This document shows, piece after piece, positions 17,878 through 27,489 of a stretch of DNA of 64,000 bases. The notes under the pieces were generated by a model that was given only the letters and a program-made list of their open reading frames with translations, was not told the origin of the DNA and made no database searches. The position numbers and the translations under genes were made by a program. Location of the stretch: assembly GCA_028293765.1 (NCBI GenBank), contig JAQGOG010000148.1:1-64000 (forward strand), read 5' to 3'. The first letter of the stretch is position 1. Every line of letters starts with the position of its first letter. Source of the stretch: Gammaproteobacteria bacterium. GTDB lineage: Bacteria > Pseudomonadota > Gammaproteobacteria > Steroidobacterales > Steroidobacteraceae.

Positions 17878-18282
17878 ATGTATGCACGCTCGATGAAGAC
17901 ACTTTCTGCGGCGCTGCTGTTCGTGGCGAGTGTCACGACGCACGCCGCAGATTTGTATGTCATCTGCAACCCGGGGGTGTCCATTGCCGCAGCCGATGTG
18001 CGCGATGTTTTCCTCGGCGACAAGCAGTTCTCCGGGACGGTCAAGCTGTTACCGCTCGATAACGCCGGCGCACAACAGATGTTCCTGCAAACTGTATTGA
18101 AAATGGACGCCGCGAAATATTCGACGGCATGGACCAAGAAGTCGTTTCGGGATGGGCTGAATCCGCCAGCCGTAGCGGGAAGCGACGCCGAGGCCCTGGC
18201 ATACGTCAAACGCACGCCCGGCGCCTGCAGTTACATCAGTCTGGCGGCCCCCACTGGCGTGGTGGTCATCGCAAAGTATTGA
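17878..18282 (+). CDS. Short phosphate-binding-protein-like periplasmic protein
   Basis: 134 residues. The start at 17878 has GGGAG 7 bases upstream; the signal peptide is [24 protein letters not shown]. The mature part, [27 protein letters not shown] then [25 protein letters not shown] and TPGACSYIS, resembles the small PstS-like proteins annotated as phosphate ABC transporter substrate-binding protein. It is about 110 mature residues, far shorter than true PstS (about 320), and no ABC transporter genes are nearby. It lies between porin and chemoreceptor genes with a 14-base gap to the latter, which suggests that it presents a ligand to the receptor rather than to a transporter. Ligand unknown. 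Confidence 0.72.
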   Translation: MYARSMKTLSAALLFVASVTTHAADLYVICNPGVSIAAADVRDVFLGDKQFSGTVKLLPLDNAGAQQMFLQTVLKMDAAKYSTAWTKKSFRDGLNPPAVAGSDAEALAYVKRTPGACSYISLAAPTGVVVIAKY

Positions 18283-18296
18283 GAACGAGGGTCAGC

Positions 18297-20363
18297 ATGA
18301 AGCGCTGGACAGACAATCTGATCGCTCTGCAATACCTGATGGTCGTGTTGCCGGTCACGCTGGTCCTGATCGGTCAGAGCGTCGCGGATGCGAGGCGCGC
18401 AAATACGCTGGCGCGCTCGAGCCCCCTGCAGGCACTCGCCAGCGACGTACGTGCAAGCTACAAAGCGTTCGAGAACGGTGCGGCTGATGCGGTCGATACC
18501 GGAGCGCTGAGCACGCAATCCGTCGATGCGCTCGCGGCAGCTGCGACCCGCCTGAGGCAACTCGTGAGCGCTGATCCGGCTGGCCGCTTCGCCGCCACCA
18601 GGGATGCCGTTGCCAGCCTCGCCGCGGCGGTGCCGCCAGGCGCGACGCTCGGAGCTCTCATGCCATTGCGCGCCGGCATCAAGTCGGCTGACGCCCTGAC
18701 CCGGACGCTCGATGAGACCCTGACTGCCGAGAATCAGGCCGTCATTCAGGACGCCATCCGCTCAGCCAACCTCGAAAAGATTGTGGTTCCCCTTGCCATT
18801 CTGCTCAGCATTGCAGTCACCGCCGTGTTTGTCCTGGCTACTCAGCGTCGCTTGCGGGCGCGCCTGGAAGCCGAAGGGCTCGCGGCCTCGCAGACCCTGC
18901 GGATCAAGAATGCGCTCGACAACTGCAGCGTCGGCATCATGGTGGCCGATGCGGAGCGCAGCGTCGTGTACGCAAATCGTGCCGCCGTTGAACGCTTGCG
19001 ACGCTCCGAAGCGAACGGACAATCGTTTGCTCTGCCATTTTCGACCAGCACGTTGATTGGTACCCACCTGGACGTAATACTCGACAACCACGCTGCGAAA
19101 AGCCGCGCAACGAGCTCCCGGAGAGTGCGCCTCGAGCTCGGCGGGCGGATCTACTTCGTGAGCGAGGACCCGGTTCTGGACCCAGGCGGCCGACCTGTCG
19201 GTTGGGTCATCGAGTGGTCCGATCGGACCGAAGCAGTGGCTCTCGAGCAGGAAGTCGCCCGCATCGTCGCGGCTGCCGCATGCGGCGACTTCCATTATCG
19301 AATCTCCCTGGCCGCTACCGGACACGATTCGGTCGAGGACCAATTCATCACCGAGCTTGCAGGGAGCATCAACAAGGTAATGCAGACCAGCGAGACGGGC
19401 CTGAAGGACATCGCCCGTGTGCTGCAGGCTCTGGTGCAGGGCAATCTGACCGAACGTATTGAGAGCGACTACGGGGGTACGTTCGGTGAGCTGAAGAATT
19501 ATTCCAACCGGACGACTGCCCGCCTCCAGGAAGTGGTCGGACACATAAAGTCAGCGGCGGCGGCCATTGATGCGGCGACGGATGAGCTTATCTACGGCAC
19601 CACGGACCTCAGTGCCCGCGCTGAGACACTGGCCGCGCGGATCGAGGAGACTTCGAATGCAATGCGGGAGTTGTCGACGACGGTGCGCTCAAATGCCGAC
19701 GACGCTCGCGAGGCGGATCGGTTTGCCGCGGGCGCCGCTGCCGTTGCTTCCGAAGGCCGCACGGCCGTTGCGCGGGCCGCCACCACAATGGGGGAGATTT
19801 CCGAAGCCTCGCAAAAAATCGCCCAGATAATCGGCGTTGTGGACGAAATCGCATTTCAAACCAACCTGTTGGCGTTGAACGCCGCCGTAGAAGCTGCGCG
19901 TGCCGGGGAGCACGGCCGCGGTTTCGCGGTGGTTGCCTCGGAGGTCCGCAATCTCGCGAGTCGCAGCGCGGCTGCCGCCCGCGAGATCAAACAGTTGATC
20001 GGCGACTCGGTACGCAGAGTCTCCGAAGGCATGGAACTCGTGAAGACTGCCGGCACGACCATGAGCGAAGCGGCCACTGCGGTTCAAAGAGTTACCGGGC
20101 TGATCAGCCGGATCTCTGCCGCGTCACAATTGCAGAGCCGGGATATTGAAAGCCTGGGCGACGTCATGGGGCAAATGCACGAGGCCACGCGGAAGAACAC
20201 GGAACTGGTCAGTGATTCAGCCGCAGCGGTAGACTCGTTGCACAATCAGGCGGCAGCACTTGTCGCAAGCGTCGCAGTGTTCACGCTCGAGAGGGCTGAC
20301 AGCAACAACGTCCGCCCTGGAGACTCGGCGCCGTACCGGGACACGCAGGCCGCGATGGCGTGA
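18297..20363 (+). CDS. Methyl-accepting chemotaxis protein with PAS domain
   Basis: 688 residues. The ATG at 18297 has GAGG 7 bases upstream. TM1 (about 11-29), periplasmic helices (30-162) and TM2 (163-182) align without gaps to the kinase at 12010-13857. A PAS domain follows (about 203-315, [22 protein letters not shown]), then HAMP-like linkers ([15 protein letters not shown]) and a long cytoplasmic coiled coil. The hairpin tip has [19 protein letters not shown] and [15 protein letters not shown], the universal CheA/CheW contact. No C-terminal CheR-binding pentapeptide is seen. It should route the shared periplasmic signal to the chemotaxis apparatus; no che genes are in the window. Confidence 0.95.
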   Translation: MKRWTDNLIALQYLMVVLPVTLVLIGQSVADARRANTLARSSPLQALASDVRASYKAFENGAADAVDTGALSTQSVDALAAAATRLRQLVSADPAGRFAATRDAVASLAAAVPPGATLGALMPLRAGIKSADALTRTLDETLTAENQAVIQDAIRSANLEKIVVPLAILLSIAVTAVFVLATQRRLRARLEAEGLAASQTLRIKNALDNCSVGIMVADAERSVVYANRAAVERLRRSEANGQSFALPFSTSTLIGTHLDVILDNHAAKSRATSSRRVRLELGGRIYFVSEDPVLDPGGRPVGWVIEWSDRTEAVALEQEVARIVAAAACGDFHYRISLAATGHDSVEDQFITELAGSINKVMQTSETGLKDIARVLQALVQGNLTERIESDYGGTFGELKNYSNRTTARLQEVVGHIKSAAAAIDAATDELIYGTTDLSARAETLAARIEETSNAMRELSTTVRSNADDAREADRFAAGAAAVASEGRTAVARAATTMGEISEASQKIAQIIGVVDEIAFQTNLLALNAAVEAARAGEHGRGFAVVASEVRNLASRSAAAAREIKQLIGDSVRRVSEGMELVKTAGTTMSEAATAVQRVTGLISRISAASQLQSRDIESLGDVMGQMHEATRKNTELVSDSAAAVDSLHNQAAALVASVAVFTLERADSNNVRPGDSAPYRDTQAAMA

Positions 20364-20480
20364 TTCGCAACCGACCGATGGCGAGAGTCGACGTGAGGCA
20401 GGGCCATCCAGAGGTCAGCGGCAAAGGAGGCCGGAGCGAGAGCCACATTGCGCCGCTGGGCAGCGGAACCGCGATCCGCT

Positions 20481-21986
20481 TCATTCCCCTGCCGCTGCGC
20501 CCCCATTCGCCATCTGCTTTCGTGTGTCAAGGGCACCGTGCAACGTGTCGCCGGCGTGTTCTATCGGCGGATCGCCCATCGATTCGAACAGCGCCGCGGT
20601 ATCAGCTAGCCGCGACGCCCGCGCGCGGACGTGCTGAACACGCGCGCTCTGACACTGCTGCCCTGCTGTCAACCTTGCATAGAACGGCGTCGCGCCGAGC
20701 TTGTAGCGCGACTCTGTATCGCGCTGGGTATCACAGGCTGCGGTCGCTGCACGGGCCGTCTGCACAAGCGTGTTCGCATCCTCATCCAGTGATACCAGGG
20801 TGTCGGCGACGTTCTGGAACGCGGCTAGCACGGTCTGCTTGTACTGGGCCACGGCGGCGTCATGGCTCGCCTCGTACTGGTGCTTGCGAGCAACCAGAGC
20901 GCCGCCGCGGAACAGCGGCTGCGTCAGCGACGCGCCGACGCTCCAAATGGCGCCAGCGGGTGACGTGAATGTCGACCAGTCGAAGCCACCGCGGCCGTAT
21001 GACGCCGACAGTGTCAAAGACGGAAACATCGATGCCGTGGCCGCGCCGGCCTCGTCCGCGGTCGCTCGGACGGCCGCCTCTGCAGCGAGGATGTCAGGAC
21101 GCTGGTGCAATAGGTCGGAAGGCACCGCGACAGGCACGGTGTCCGGAAGATGCAAAGCGTCGAGGGACAACGGTGTGGGAGCTTGGTCCGGCGTCCGGCC
21201 CAACAGGAGCGCTTGGGCATGACGCACGGCAAGGGCCTGCGCCCGCAGCGCCGGGAGCGTCGCGGCCGCATTCGCCGCATCCTGCTCGGCCGCCAGCATA
21301 TCGTCGTGAGACGCGCTGCCGAGCTTGTAGCGCGCGGCGACCTGCTGGGCACGTAGTTCGCCGAGCGCGACCATTTCTTCCGTCGCGGAGACCTGCTCGT
21401 GTAGCGAGGCCGCATTGATCGTCGCCGTTACGATATTTGCCGCAAGCGCACGCCGTGTCGACTCGAGTTGGAAAACCTGTTGCCGGACCTGACCGGCCAA
21501 CGCGCGGTCGGCAAGAAATGCGGCACCGAAGAAATCGAAGGTGTACGAAGTTTGAACCTGCGCCGCAAAGATGTTTTCGAGGAAAGTCTGCTGCGGCAGA
21601 ACCGGAATACCGAGGGCCCGTTGACGCGTCGGACTGAACGTGACGTCGACGCTCGGTAACATCGATTGGCCGATCTGCGAACGCAACGCCTCGCGCGCAG
21701 ACCTCAGTGTGCTCTGAGCGGCAGCCAGCGAAGGGCTGTGATTGAGCCCCTCTTCCACCAGAGCATCGAGCGCATCCGACTGATACGCCTGCCACCACTC
21801 CGGCACGGGCCGCACCCCGATAGCTATCTTCTGCGCGACCCCGTCGGCCGTCGGCAGCTGCACAGGCTGCCCTTCAACCGAATAATGCACCGGCGATGGC
21901 ATCTGCGGGGGATTGCGGTCGGGACCGAACGCGGTGCACGCGGACACAACGAAAGTGAGCCCAGCCAGCAGAACTTGCGCTTTCAT
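20481..21986 (-). CDS. RND efflux outer-membrane channel lipoprotein (NodT family)
   Basis: 501 residues. MKAQVLLAGLTFVVSACTAFGP is a lipoprotein signal with lipobox VSAC. The rest is a TolC-fold channel (PVPEWWQAYQSDALDALVEEGL; LLHQRPDILAAEAAVRATADEAG). An AGGGG lies 8 bases upstream of the ATG, which overlaps the RND stop by 4 bases. Last gene of the second tripartite efflux operon (adaptor, pump, channel). It is not closely similar to the first channel at 974-2422, so the two pumps are separate systems rather than a recent duplication. Confidence 0.93.
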   Translation of the reverse strand: MKAQVLLAGLTFVVSACTAFGPDRNPPQMPSPVHYSVEGQPVQLPTADGVAQKIAIGVRPVPEWWQAYQSDALDALVEEGLNHSPSLAAAQSTLRSAREALRSQIGQSMLPSVDVTFSPTRQRALGIPVLPQQTFLENIFAAQVQTSYTFDFFGAAFLADRALAGQVRQQVFQLESTRRALAANIVTATINAASLHEQVSATEEMVALGELRAQQVAARYKLGSASHDDMLAAEQDAANAAATLPALRAQALAVRHAQALLLGRTPDQAPTPLSLDALHLPDTVPVAVPSDLLHQRPDILAAEAAVRATADEAGAATASMFPSLTLSASYGRGGFDWSTFTSPAGAIWSVGASLTQPLFRGGALVARKHQYEASHDAAVAQYKQTVLAAFQNVADTLVSLDEDANTLVQTARAATAACDTQRDTESRYKLGATPFYARLTAGQQCQSARVQHVRARASRLADTAALFESMGDPPIEHAGDTLHGALDTRKQMANGGAAAGE

Positions 21987-24900
21987 CGTGCTATCCCCTT
22001 TTGCCCGGGCATTGCCCGCTCACCGTGGATCCTGGGTGGCCCTTCGTCCCGCCGGACACGGAACCACAAGGCATACAGCGCCGGCAGATAAACCAGCGTC
22101 AATACCGTTGCCACCGTGATGCCACCCATCAGGGCGGTCGCCATCGGACCGAAGAAGTTACTGCGCAACAGCGGAATCAGCGCCAGCACCGCCGCCGCCG
22201 CGGTCAGGGTAATCGGTCGGAAACGACGGACGGTCGCACCGATCACCGCCTCGAATCGACTGTGTCCCGCCCGAATATCCTGCTCGATCTGATCGACCAG
22301 GATCACCGAGTTGCGCATGATGATGCCGAACATCGCAATCGTCCCGAGCAACGCCACGAAGCCGAATGGCATGTGGAACAGCAACAACGCGATGACCACC
22401 CCGATCAGCCCGAGCGGGGCGGTGAGCACGACCAGCAGCACGCGGCTGAAACTCTGCAACTGAACCATCAGGAGCACCAGTACGGCGACCAGGAGCACCG
22501 GCATCTGTACGTTGATGGAGCTCTGTGCCTTCGCGTTTTCTTCGACTGCCCCGCCGATCTCGATCCGGTATCCGACGGGCAACTGCTCGCGCAACGTGGT
22601 AAGCGCCGCGTTGACCCGGTTCGTGACGTCGATCCCCTGTGCGTTGTGTTGCACGTCCGCCTGCACGGTGATCGTCGGCTGTCGGTCGCGTTCCCAGACC
22701 ACGCCATATTCGAGCCCGTAGGTAAAATGACCGAGTGCGGCGAGCGGCACCGCCGTCCCATTCTGCGACGGGAGCGCCAGGCGTTCGATCTGCGACGGGT
22801 CGACGCGGTCGTGTTCCGGCGCCCGCAGATCGACGCCGATGAGCTTGTCGCGCTCGCGGAACTGCGTGATCGTATAGCCGGTCAGCGACATCTGCAGATA
22901 GTTCGCGATCTCCTGCGACGAGATATTGAGCTGACGCGCCCTGGTCTGATCGACTTCAAAGTGGACCGAGCGTTCGGCCGGCTCATCCCAGTCGTACTGG
23001 ACATTGGCCGTATCGGGGTTGGTGCGCATCACCTTTGCAACCTGCTCGGACCATTGACGGACGGTGCCGATCTCCGGCCCGCTGACGCGAAACTGCACCG
23101 GGAAGCCGATGGGAGGGCCGTTCTCCAGCCGGCTGATTCGTGTGCGGACCGACGCGTAGTCGGTGCGCAGCACATCAGCCAGAACGTGGGCCAGCTTCTC
23201 GCGATCCTTGACGCTCTTTGCCGTCACGACGAACTGAGCAAAGTTCGGCGCCGCCAGCTGCTGGTCGAGCGGCAGATAGAAGCGCGGTGCTCCCGCACCG
23301 ACGAAGTCGATGAAGTGATCGATCTCGGGCCGTTTCGCGAGCGTAGCCTCGAAACGTTGCGCCTCGCGCAGTGTCGCCGCAAACGAAGCCCCTTCCGGCA
23401 AGCGGAGGTCGACCATCAACTCGGGTCGGTCCGAGCTCGGAAAGAACTGCTGCGGCACGAGTTTGAATGCCGCGAGAGCCACCACGAACACTGCCAGCGT
23501 GACGACCAGCACCAAGCGGCGGCGGTCGACACACCATGCGATCCAGCCACGCAGGCGGCGGTAGAATTTCGTGTCGTAGACGTCATGGTGCTCGGCATGG
23601 GCCGGCTCGGACTCCTGCCCCGCATCGTCGTGATGGCCGAATGCGCGGCGGGTGGGGTGCTCGGACATGATCCGGTAGCCGAGCAACGGGATCACGATCA
23701 CCGCAGCAAGCCACGACAGCAACAGCGCGATTGCCGAGACTTCGAAAATCGAGCGCGTGTATTCGCCGGTCGCCGATTTCGCCAGTGCGATCGGCAGAAA
23801 GCCCGAGACGGTGACCAGTGTCCCGGTGAGCATCGGGAACGCCGTACTGGTGTAAGCGAAGGCCGCCGCACGCAGCCGGTCGTAACCTTGTTCGAGTTTC
23901 ACGGCCATGGTCTCGACCGCGATGATGGCGTCGTCGACCAACAGCCCCAACGCCAGAATCAGCGTGCCGAGCGACACCTTGTGCAGCCCGATATTGAACA
24001 GATACATGCAGAGCGCAGTCCCGGCCAATACCAGCGGGATCGAAATGACAACCACCATCCCGGTACGAAAGCCGAGGCTGAGCAGGCTGACCACCAGCAC
24101 GATCCCGATCGCTTCGGCGACCGCCTCGACAAAATCGTCGACCGAATGCCCGACCGCCTGCGGCATGCTCGCCACCTGCACGAGCTTGAGTCCCGCGGGG
24201 AGCGCGGCACGCAGTCTCGCGGTCTCGGCGTCGAGCGCTTTGCCGAGCGCGATCACATCGCCCGACGGCACCATCGTCACGCCAATGCCGAGCACCGGTT
24301 TGTTGTCGAAGCGCATGTACTGCGTCGGCGGATCGGTATACCCGCGCTTGATCGTCGCAATGTCACCGAGCCGCAGCACCCGGCCGTTGACGCGAATCAG
24401 CGTGTCGCCGAGCTTCTCGATGTCCAGGAACTGGCCGCTCGGCCGGACGTAGACGCGGTCAGCGGCGGTCGTGAAGAGCCCGGCGCCGGCAACCGCATTT
24501 TGCGCGTCGACGGCGTCAGCGATCTGCTGCGGCGTGAGGCCGAGCTTCGCGAGTTGGGCGTTGGCAATCTCGACGTAGACGCGTTGTTCCTGATCGCCGA
24601 TGAAGTCGACTTTGTTCACGTTCGGTACGCGCAACAACTCGGTGCGCAGGCGTTCCGCATAGTCGTGCAACTGCGCGAACGAGAAGCCGTCGCCTTCGAA
24701 GGCATAGAGGTTCGTGTAGACATCGCCGAACTCGTCGTTGAAGTACGGCCCCTGGACTGCAGCCGGCAAGGTGTAGGCGATGTCGCCAACCTTCTTCCGG
24801 ACCCGGTACCACGTCTCAGGCACCTGCGAGGGCGAGGCGGCATCCTTGATAGTGAAGAACAGCGTCGACTCTCCGGGCCGCGAATAGCTGCGCAGGAAAT

Positions 24901-25207
24901 CGACATCAGAAGTCTCCTGCAGCTTGCGGGCGATCCGGTCGGTCACCTCCTCCTGGACCTGCCGCGCGGTCGCACCGGGCCAGAGCGTGCGGATCACCAT
25001 GACTTTGAAGGTGAATGGCGGATCCTCGGACTGCGCCAGCTTGCCGTACGACAACACGCCGAACAGCGTTATCAGCACTAGAAGAAAGATCACCAGCGCC
25101 TGGTGCTGCAGGGTCCAACTGGATAGGTTGAACCGATGATTTACTTCGGGCGGCGCGGCAGCCGGACCCGACATGCCACCCAGATGCTCTGGGTGCTCCC
25201 GGCTCAC
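21983..25207 (-). CDS. RND multidrug efflux permease (HAE-1/AcrB-like)
   Basis: 1074 residues from a GTG at 25207 with GGGAG 7 bases upstream; it overlaps the adaptor stop by 4 bases. It carries a polar N-terminal extension of about 28 residues before the first membrane segment. Family features: SEDPPFTFKVMVIRTLWPGATARQVQEEVTDRI (porter domain, quoted in part), TM4 proton relay GLLVDDAIIAVE and TM10 IIMRNSVILVDQ, with Arg at the AcrB Lys940 position as in the first pump. The cytoplasmic loop after TM6 is long and His/Glu-rich (HHDDAGQESEPAHAEHHD). It expels amphiphilic compounds; the substrate is unknown. Confidence 0.95.
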   Translation of the reverse strand: MSREHPEHLGGMSGPAAAPPEVNHRFNLSSWTLQHQALVIFLLVLITLFGVLSYGKLAQSEDPPFTFKVMVIRTLWPGATARQVQEEVTDRIARKLQETSDVDFLRSYSRPGESTLFFTIKDAASPSQVPETWYRVRKKVGDIAYTLPAAVQGPYFNDEFGDVYTNLYAFEGDGFSFAQLHDYAERLRTELLRVPNVNKVDFIGDQEQRVYVEIANAQLAKLGLTPQQIADAVDAQNAVAGAGLFTTAADRVYVRPSGQFLDIEKLGDTLIRVNGRVLRLGDIATIKRGYTDPPTQYMRFDNKPVLGIGVTMVPSGDVIALGKALDAETARLRAALPAGLKLVQVASMPQAVGHSVDDFVEAVAEAIGIVLVVSLLSLGFRTGMVVVISIPLVLAGTALCMYLFNIGLHKVSLGTLILALGLLVDDAIIAVETMAVKLEQGYDRLRAAAFAYTSTAFPMLTGTLVTVSGFLPIALAKSATGEYTRSIFEVSAIALLLSWLAAVIVIPLLGYRIMSEHPTRRAFGHHDDAGQESEPAHAEHHDVYDTKFYRRLRGWIAWCVDRRRLVLVVTLAVFVVALAAFKLVPQQFFPSSDRPELMVDLRLPEGASFAATLREAQRFEATLAKRPEIDHFIDFVGAGAPRFYLPLDQQLAAPNFAQFVVTAKSVKDREKLAHVLADVLRTDYASVRTRISRLENGPPIGFPVQFRVSGPEIGTVRQWSEQVAKVMRTNPDTANVQYDWDEPAERSVHFEVDQTRARQLNISSQEIANYLQMSLTGYTITQFRERDKLIGVDLRAPEHDRVDPSQIERLALPSQNGTAVPLAALGHFTYGLEYGVVWERDRQPTITVQADVQHNAQGIDVTNRVNAALTTLREQLPVGYRIEIGGAVEENAKAQSSINVQMPVLLVAVLVLLMVQLQSFSRVLLVVLTAPLGLIGVVIALLLFHMPFGFVALLGTIAMFGIIMRNSVILVDQIEQDIRAGHSRFEAVIGATVRRFRPITLTAAAAVLALIPLLRSNFFGPMATALMGGITVATVLTLVYLPALYALWFRVRRDEGPPRIHGERAMPGQKGIAR

Positions 25208-26478
25208 TGCGCAGCTCCCGCACCGGCCGAGCCCCCCGCACTGGTCGCCTTCGCCGGATCGGCCGTCGCGGCCACCCCACCCGCATTTGTCGCGGCCGGG
25301 CCTTCGACGTCACCGTCGCCATCAAACAGCGGCCTGACCGGCTTCACACGTTGACCCGCGTAAACGGTGTGCACGCCAGCCAGTACAACCGTGTCGCCAT
25401 CCTTTAAGCCTCCGGTCACAGTGGAAGCGTGCTCGCTGTAACTAAGCACGCTCACGGGCCGAAGTTCGAGCGACGAGTTAGTTGCGCCAACCACCCAGAC
25501 TGCGGGAGCACTCCCCTGATGGAAGATGGCGGTCGCGGGTACCGTGAACGTCGACGTAGCGTCGGCCGTGCCAACTGGAGCAGCGACGGGTGCCAGCGTC
25601 GCAGCGCCAGTCATGCCGAGCCGAACCACCTGACCGGGCTCGGTCACCGTCAGCTTCACGCGATAGGTCCTGCTTTGCGGATCGGCCGCCGGCGCGACCT
25701 CGCGCACACGCGCATCGAAGCGCCGACCGGGCACGGCCGGAAACGTGACGTCGGCAGCCTGGCCGATTGCAATCCGGCCCAGGTCGCTCTCCGCGGCGTC
25801 GAGGGTAACGTCAGTATCGCCGGTCCACGCAAGTCCATAGACCGCTTGCCCGGCAACCACTACCTGTCCTGTATCCGCGTTTTCGCTCGTGATCACACCG
25901 TCGTGGTCGACGACCAGCGTGTTGTATTGGAGCGTGTTCCGCGCGACGACCAGCTGGGCGGCCGCCTGCTCACGGCCGCCGAGCGCCGCGCTGTAGGCGT
26001 CCTGCGTCTGCTCGAGTTGATTCGGAGCGATCAGGTTTTGCGCCGCCTGCGCCTTATCGCGGTCGAGCTGCTGTTGCGCGAAGACCAGCCGGTGCTCGGC
26101 GGCATCGAGCGCGGCCTGGGCGCTGGCCGCTTGTTTCTGCGCATCGATGGGGTCCAGGCGCGCGACCACCTGTCCCTTCCTGACAGTGTCACCGAGTCGC
26201 ACGCTGCGTTCGATCAGCTTGCCCGGCACGCGGAACGACATCGCATTCGAGTACCTGGCGGCGACTTCGACCGGATAGCGAATCGCTTCGCGGCCACCAC
26301 CGCCACCGGTACCGGCGTCGGGATGCACCGCAACTGCAACCACCACCGCAGGCGGTGCCGACGGCGCTTCCGCTCGATGGCAGGCACTGATCGCGAACAG
26401 CGCAACGGCTACTAGCGCTGCGGACGTCGCAGGCATGGCGGGCCAGCGGGAGGCACGGTAATTCACGGCAATATTCAC
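25204..26478 (-). CDS. RND efflux periplasmic adaptor (membrane fusion protein), lipoprotein
   Basis: 424 residues from a GTG at 26478, which has AGGAG 5 bases upstream; the longer frame to 26628 would cross the operator. The signal peptide ends in lipobox ISAC (LVAVALFAISACHRAEAP). It has the adaptor domains: SFRVPGKLIERSVRLGDTVRKGQ and VVARLDPIDAQ (lipoyl), a helical hairpin rich in Ala/Gln, then GVITSENADTGQVVVAGQAVY. The C-terminus is an Ala/Gly/Ser-rich tail. First gene of the second pump operon, divergent from a TetR regulator. Confidence 0.92.
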   Translation of the reverse strand: MNIAVNYRASRWPAMPATSAALVAVALFAISACHRAEAPSAPPAVVVAVAVHPDAGTGGGGGREAIRYPVEVAARYSNAMSFRVPGKLIERSVRLGDTVRKGQVVARLDPIDAQKQAASAQAALDAAEHRLVFAQQQLDRDKAQAAQNLIAPNQLEQTQDAYSAALGGREQAAAQLVVARNTLQYNTLVVDHDGVITSENADTGQVVVAGQAVYGLAWTGDTDVTLDAAESDLGRIAIGQAADVTFPAVPGRRFDARVREVAPAADPQSRTYRVKLTVTEPGQVVRLGMTGAATLAPVAAPVGTADATSTFTVPATAIFHQGSAPAVWVVGATNSSLELRPVSVLSYSEHASTVTGGLKDGDTVVLAGVHTVYAGQRVKPVRPLFDGDGDVEGPAATNAGGVAATADPAKATSAGGSAGAGAAQ

Positions 26479-26575
26479 TACGACTCCTTCAACCGATTCG
26501 ACGGTCGACCATGGCGATTGCATTGCAGCGCGACAAAGGGCCACCCGCCGCCCAGCCCACATGCATATTAGTACC

Positions 26576-26595
26576 CAGATACGGTCCCGTATCTG
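26576..26595. promoter_or_regulatory. Palindromic TetR operator between pump and regulator
   Basis: CAGATACGG-TC-CCGTATCTG has perfect 9-base arms around a 2-base centre, and the outermost GTA (26571-26573) and TAC (26598-26600) also pair. It lies 98 bases upstream of the adaptor start and 50 upstream of the tetR start, in the divergent promoter region. This is the classic place and size for a TetR-family dimer site repressing both directions. Confidence 0.75.
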
Positions 26596-26644
26596 TATAC
26601 GACGATGAATTTCGATGGCGGGCCGCACGTGCTAGCATCGGCGT

Positions 26645-27295
26645 ATGACCCGCAGACGCCTCACCCGAGAAGACAGCCGCGAGCAGACGACCCAGCGCTT
26701 GCTGGACGCCGCGCAGAAGCTGATTGCCAAAAAGGGCTTGACGGCCGCCAGCGTCGAGGACATCGCGGCCGCCGCGGGCTACACGCGCGGCGCCTTCTAT
26801 TCGAATTTCAGCGGCAAGGGCGACCTGTTCATCGAGCTACTGCGCCGCGACCACCAAAAGAACACGGCGGAGCTCGATGCGTTGCGCAGCGACGAGCTGC
26901 CCCTCGAGGATATTCAGGTGCGTACGCGCGAAATGTATGCGCGGCTATACCGCGACAACGAATCGTTCCTGAACTGGACCGAAGCGCGCATGCTGGCGGC
27001 CCGGGATGCGAAATTCCGCGCCAAGCTCACCGCATTGATGGCCGAGAAGTGCGGCCAGATCGCCGGATTTATCGAATACTTTTACCGGCGCGTCGGGGTC
27101 ACGCCGGCCGTCCCGCCGGCAGCGATGGCGATGGGCTTCATGAGCCTGTGCGAAGGCGTGAAGCTATTCATGCTCTCGAGCCCGATGGATATGACTCCCG
27201 CTACGGTCGAAGGGGTGCTGAGGTTGTTCGTCGACTCGATCATGCAGTTGGCGCGCCTGCAGGGTGAAGCATCCCCCCAATCCTTGAGTTCCTGA
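26645..27295 (+). CDS. TetR family repressor of the adjacent RND pump
   Basis: 216 residues. The N-terminal helix-turn-helix is clear: TTQRLLDAAQKLIAKKGLTAASVEDIAAAAG then YTRGAFYSNFSGKGDLFIELL. The C-terminal ligand-binding part is all helical. It is divergent from the efflux operon with a strong palindrome between them, so it most likely represses the pump and itself and is induced by a pump substrate. The arrangement is that of AcrR- or TtgR-like regulators. Ligand unknown. Confidence 0.93.
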   Translation: MTRRRLTREDSREQTTQRLLDAAQKLIAKKGLTAASVEDIAAAAGYTRGAFYSNFSGKGDLFIELLRRDHQKNTAELDALRSDELPLEDIQVRTREMYARLYRDNESFLNWTEARMLAARDAKFRAKLTALMAEKCGQIAGFIEYFYRRVGVTPAVPPAAMAMGFMSLCEGVKLFMLSSPMDMTPATVEGVLRLFVDSIMQLARLQGEASPQSLSS

Positions 27296-27489
27296 GACCT
27301 GCGCGGAAATCGGCGCCAACAGTGATCGAAGTCGGAGTCGTAAACGAACTCCGGCATACGCTTCCTCCCATCCCGAACCTAGGTAGGACAATTACTACAC
27401 CCGATGCTGGCGAGCTCTGCTGGTCGCCGCCCTTAGCCGTTTCTATCGTTCAATGGGCGCCAGCGCCAGCGAGACCGCAAGGGGTCAGC

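Noticed and set aside
22001-25081. A 1026-codon open frame on the plus strand
   Set aside because: It is exactly antisense to the second RND permease, has the Arg/Asp/His/Gln-heavy composition produced by GC-rich codon bias and shows no family motif. It is a shadow.
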